From assembly GCA_008694505.1 (NCBI GenBank), contig VZDJ01007754.1, positions 47,457,509 to 47,521,508 of the forward strand: a stretch of 64,000 nt of DNA. The letters run 5' to 3'. The position numbers and the translations under genes were made by a program. Each line of letters opens with the position of its first letter. Within the stretch, counting starts at the first letter, position 1. Positions 60,654 through 64,000 of this stretch are shown here, piece by piece. Source of the stretch: Cyanoderma ruficeps (lineage: Eukaryota > Chordata > Aves > Passeriformes > Timaliidae). The notes under the pieces are model-generated. The model saw only the letters and a program-made list of their open reading frames with translations. It ran no database searches and was not told the origin of the DNA.

Positions 60654-61303
60654 TGTTAAAAACGAGGTTTATTTTTTTTGGTAAATTTTTAAAAAATAGG
60701 TTTAATAAAAAAACCCAAGACAATTAGGAGACAGAAAAAAAGCAAAGTACGACTAGGCTGGGTGACTCGGCATTCGGCCAAGTGCACAGCCTGCTATTTT
60801 AGAGTAATTTTAAAAATACTTTTTAAATTGTATTTTTACAAACTAGTTTTTAGATTTTAGGAGCTGTTTAGCATGGCTCTTCCTCGGGCCCATTTTTTTA
60901 GAGCATGTGTGTTTCTTGGCTGTGTTTTCATTTTCAGCTTGGGCCTTGGTGCCCACCTTCCACAGACAGTCAGTGTTGATAATTGGCATGGCAGCAGCAG
61001 AGTCTCCATCATCTGTTTTCTGGATGTCATCTTAACCAAACAGGCTGTCTAGTTACAAGCATAACTACATATCAGCCATCCCACTACCAGGTATAAGTTT
61101 TGCTAATAGCAGAAATAAAAACTGTATCTTTATACATATAGCATCTATTTTAATATTTGCAAGAAGCCAACTTTACAATATACATTTATAACACACTGTA
61201 TTGATACAGCATAACTTTCTACCATAACACATACAGTATTCATTTCAATATTTGCAAAAAGCCAATCATAAAATATCTGTATTTATAACACCTGGATGTG
61301 CCA
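60654..61303 (-). mobile_element. Probable endogenous retrovirus LTR, limits uncertain
   Basis: On the minus strand the element appears to end ...CCTCGTTTTTAACA at 60654 with AATAAA at 60673-60668. The adjoining block around CTCGGCATTCGGCCAAGTGC reads like a retroviral R-U5. A TGGCACATCC start after a purine run near 61303 is a possible 5' boundary. No target duplication was found, so the right edge is a guess. A tandem duplication of about 98 bp (from about 61141 and about 61239) lies in the would-be U3. Confidence 0.42.
61141..61291. repeat. Imperfect tandem duplication, period about 98 bp
   Basis: AATATTTGCAAGAAGCCAA near 61153 recurs as AATATTTGCAAAAAGCCAA near 61246, and each is followed by ATTTATAACAC. 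The second copy is partial. Confidence 0.75.
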
Positions 61304-61600
61304 CCCTCTGTTCCCCCAGTGCTGCAGTGTATTTTTGGAGCCACTGGGCCATCCACCGCTTGCAGCATATATTGAAAAGCCCTTGTGGTGCACAGACTCT
61401 GTGGCTGTATTAGAGCACTCACCTGTCTTTGCATCACTGTGATATTCCTTAATTTTGAACAGGCTGCTTTTAATGAAATGATTTCAGAGTGGAAGCTCCA
61501 AGGTAGTATTTAATTTGGTGCAGTGGTTTTTTTTGGTGCCTGGCCAGTAGAAACTCTTTAAAGCAATTCTGTGCCTCTCATTTTTAGCTATGAGGATGGT

Positions 61601-61795
61601 GAAACACTGTCACAGGTTTCCCAGACAAGTTAGGGATGCCCCATCCCTGGAAGTGCTCAAAGCCAGGCTAGATGGGGCTTTGAGTAACTTGGTCCAGTGG
61701 AAGGTGTCCCTGCCCATGGCAGGAGGCTGGAACTGGATGATCTTTAAGGTCCCTTCCAGCCCAAAGTATTTTATGATTCCAGGATTTCGTGATGT
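61601..61795 (+). mobile_element. CR1 LINE 3' terminus
   Basis: GATGCCCCATCCCTGGAAGT, GGTCCAGTGGAAGGTGTCCC, CTGGATGATCTTTAAGGTCC and CAAAGTATTTTATGATTCC are the CR1 3' end in sense. Confidence 0.94.
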
Positions 61796-63216
61796 AGATT
61801 TCCTTCTGGTCGAGCAGTTGCAGAAGGGGCTGGAGAAAAGTACTTCCTGCACCCTCTTTGTGGACATCTCTGATCATGGAGTGGATCAGGGATGGTGTCA
61901 CCTCACCACAGGCAGGAAATGCCATTTGAGATTCTCCAGGGTATCCAAAACAGCAGCCAGGAGCTGGAAGATGTGAGGCAGACTCTGGAAGGGACATCTG
62001 TGGGGACAGTGACTAAATGAACTCCCTCTTGATGCTGAGTCTTGCAGTGAGTGTCAAAACCAGGCTGTCCTGAGGGCACACACAGATTCCATGCTGCCTC
62101 CTTCCCAGCTGGTAAGAAATTCTCTGGCAAGGTGCAGGAAGTTAGATTTTTCAGTTGCTTTATTCCCCCACACTAATTATTTGCCTTCCATGTAGCCTCA
62201 GGAGACCAACTACTATTAAGACCAACAATAGTTAAAAGAGTGAGGAGAAGGAAACCTTTGAGATGTTTTGACAATCTTTGGATGGATTAGGAGGAACTCT
62301 GGAGAAAAACCACCTGCCTCCCAGAAAAAAAGTTTGCAGTCTATTAGATTTGAGCCTACATAATACCCTGTTAACTCCCACAATCTTTGTTAAATCATGG
62401 TCATTCCCACTGGCAGACCAGGAGGAAGGAAAATTGCACCAGCTTGTGCTGCCCACACGGTGCATGAGGAAGAGATTTTACTGGGTGTTTTGCATGAAAT
62501 GCAGATTTTTGCATGAAAGGGTACAAAGTAATATTTTTAAAGTGGTGAGTTCCAAACTTCCAACTCATGATCTGGCTTGCTTAGACACATATCTTACCTA
62601 ACACATGATTATAATTTTCGGGTAGAAGTTTTAGAGTTATCCAAGGTAATTAAAGAGGAAAACCAAGGGGAAAAAAAACCCCCAACATTTTAATTTTCCT
62701 TTTCCTACTGTCTATCATACAAAGAAATAAAATCACCCAGGCAGCTGCGCACCCCTAACTTTGTAATTGCTGGAATTCAGTTCTACTTACCTAGAGATGT
62801 GCTTCCATTTCCAAACACTTGTGGTTATCCTGGCCTGGCTGAAACCAGTGACAAAATTCTAACTAGCTGCAGTGCTGTTGGATCCAATATTCATGGCAAA
62901 TACTTCTGCTCCAGATGGTTAGGAATATTTCCATTTTCCATGTGCGTTATTTCCATGTTTTGTGGATTCACAAGCATATTTTGCTTTAATCTGTGGTATT
63001 TGTTTTATTGTGACAGTGAACAGTAAATTATGCTTTAAAACTGATGCTTTCAAAGCTCTGAGACCAGCCTTAGAAATGTTTCATGAAATTCTCTGTATGT
63101 TTGCTTAATGTTTAGCTTTAAAACTGCTTATTTGTGTTCAGTATTGTGTGAGGTCAAGCCAGGAAGGTGAGGTTGCTTGCTGAGTTACCACTAAGCAAAC
63201 AGGGGCCTTCCTTAAA
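61796..63216. other. Intergenic; nothing identified
   Basis: Unique sequence with a short A/C-rich run at 62670-62684, and no exon or repeat recognised. Confidence 0.5.
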
Positions 63217-63350
63217 TTCACAGAATCAGAGAATCACAGAATGCTTTGGTTTGGAAGGGACCTTAAAGATCATGGTAGGCAGGGAACCTTCCATTAGACC
63301 AGGTTGCTTAATGTCCCATCCAAACTGGCTTTGAATGACAGGGATTTATA
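63217..63350 (-). mobile_element. CR1 LINE 3' terminus, truncated
   Basis: CACAGAATCAGAGAATCACA, GAATGCTTTGGTTTGGAAGG, GACCTTAAAGATCATGG and CCATTAGACCAGGTTGCTTA are the complement of the CR1 3' end. It keeps the repeated 8-bp terminal motif (AATCACAG). Confidence 0.92.
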
Positions 63351-64000
63351 CCCCATCAAAACACATTTCAATCATTTATTTTTTGTGTCCTTTTTCCCAT
63401 TCTTTTATGACACAACAGGCCAAATGAGGTGCATTTTTCTTGAAGGAACATAAAGGTTGGTTTCCCCGTGTGTGTGATAGAAAACTGAACAAAAATTTGT
63501 CCATATGCTGCTTGGAAAAGTGAAGTCAGCACCCGACCACAAACATGTGGGAACATGTTAAAAAGTATTAACTGAGGTGGAGAAGCAGCTGCAAGGCCCA
63601 CCTGGCCAGAAGTATTTCCCACTTCTTTGCAAGGGTGTGACACGAGCATGGCCTCACACTCGAAGGTGTCAGCAGGGTGAGGCATCTGGGGCTGGGAGAA
63701 GCTTTCCCTCCTGACAAACTGTTCTGCTGCTGTAGAGTGAAGAGGGAGGAGATGGAGGGGGAGGATGAGGAGAGAGCACTGCCCCAGAGGAAAGGAAGCC
63801 AGGGAACTACAGGAAGTACAAGCAGGGCTTAATTGAAGGGCTTAATTGAAGTCCAGGGTTTATTTGAAGTCCAGGAAGAGGACAAGACGATGGCACAGGG
63901 GTCTTGTTGCCCTTACCACGCAAGAGGCTGCATTCCATGAGCTGGAAGGGAACCTGCCTGGGGAAATGACACTTGGCAGGGGTGTCATCAGCATGCCAGG
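63351..64000. other. Intergenic to right edge; small tandem repeat
   Basis: Contains two perfect 13-bp units (GGGCTTAATTGAA) at 63825-63850, followed by two copies of GAAGTCCAGG. No gene is recognised. Confidence 0.55.

Noticed and set aside
60066..60727. Frames of 155-192 codons on both strands, considered as a first exon of DSCAM or another gene
   Set aside because: No signal peptide or sequence matching DSCAM was found, and overlapping frames on both strands are what a CpG island gives.
1..64000. tRNA, rRNA, CRISPR array, bacterial operon or other prokaryotic system
   Set aside because: None is visible. Composition, repeats and the BACE2 exon all indicate vertebrate nuclear DNA.

Overview
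This window is vertebrate nuclear DNA, almost certainly from a bird and probably a songbird. The evidence is the dense scatter of CR1 LINE fragments, with the characteristic CR1 3' end seen in both orientations. Several avian-type endogenous-retrovirus LTRs are also present. Coding density is very low, and bases 17403 and 29821 are isolated Ns left by the assembly.

Only one protein-coding exon can be supported. It is exon 1 of BACE2 (beta-site APP-cleaving enzyme 2, a membrane aspartyl protease), on the minus strand at 3858-4175. It lies in a CpG island covering roughly 3500-4860. Positions 1-3857 are therefore the start of BACE2 intron 1, and the rest of the gene runs off the left edge. The island upstream of the start codon holds the promoter and leader, a GAG/CTC triplet tract and a seven-codon upstream ORF.

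Everything from about 4.9 kb to 64 kb lies upstream of BACE2 and looks intergenic. In other vertebrates the next gene on this side is DSCAM, transcribed away from BACE2, but I found no DSCAM exon here. The region is unique sequence broken up by CR1 copies (roughly 8.3-9.1, 14.2, 15.1-15.6, 19.5, 20.2, 21.4, 23.9, 27.3, 32.3-33.5, 34.3, 37.4, 39.1-39.6, 45.5, 47.4-48.1, 58.4, 61.6 and 63.2 kb) and by retroviral remnants. Four solo LTRs have boundaries fixed by perfect target-site duplications: 8416-8849 and 45733-46176 (one family, 4-bp duplications), 52756-53055 (6-bp) and 53728-54257 (5-bp). A fifth LTR at 26047-26524 keeps its polypurine tract and the last part of an env reading frame. A sixth, less certain LTR starts at 60654.

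In the unique sequence, several CpG-retaining, AT-rich blocks look like conserved non-coding elements, for example near 2.8, 28.1, 34.65, 42.7, 44.6 and 50.4 kb. A second, weaker CpG island sits at about 60.08-60.56 kb. I saw no tRNA, rRNA, CRISPR array or bacterial-type operon, and nothing that amounts to a new multi-gene system. The best leads are the retroviral boundaries, the candidate regulatory elements, a 12-bp stem-loop at 19.6 kb and a homeodomain-type palindrome at 35.8 kb.
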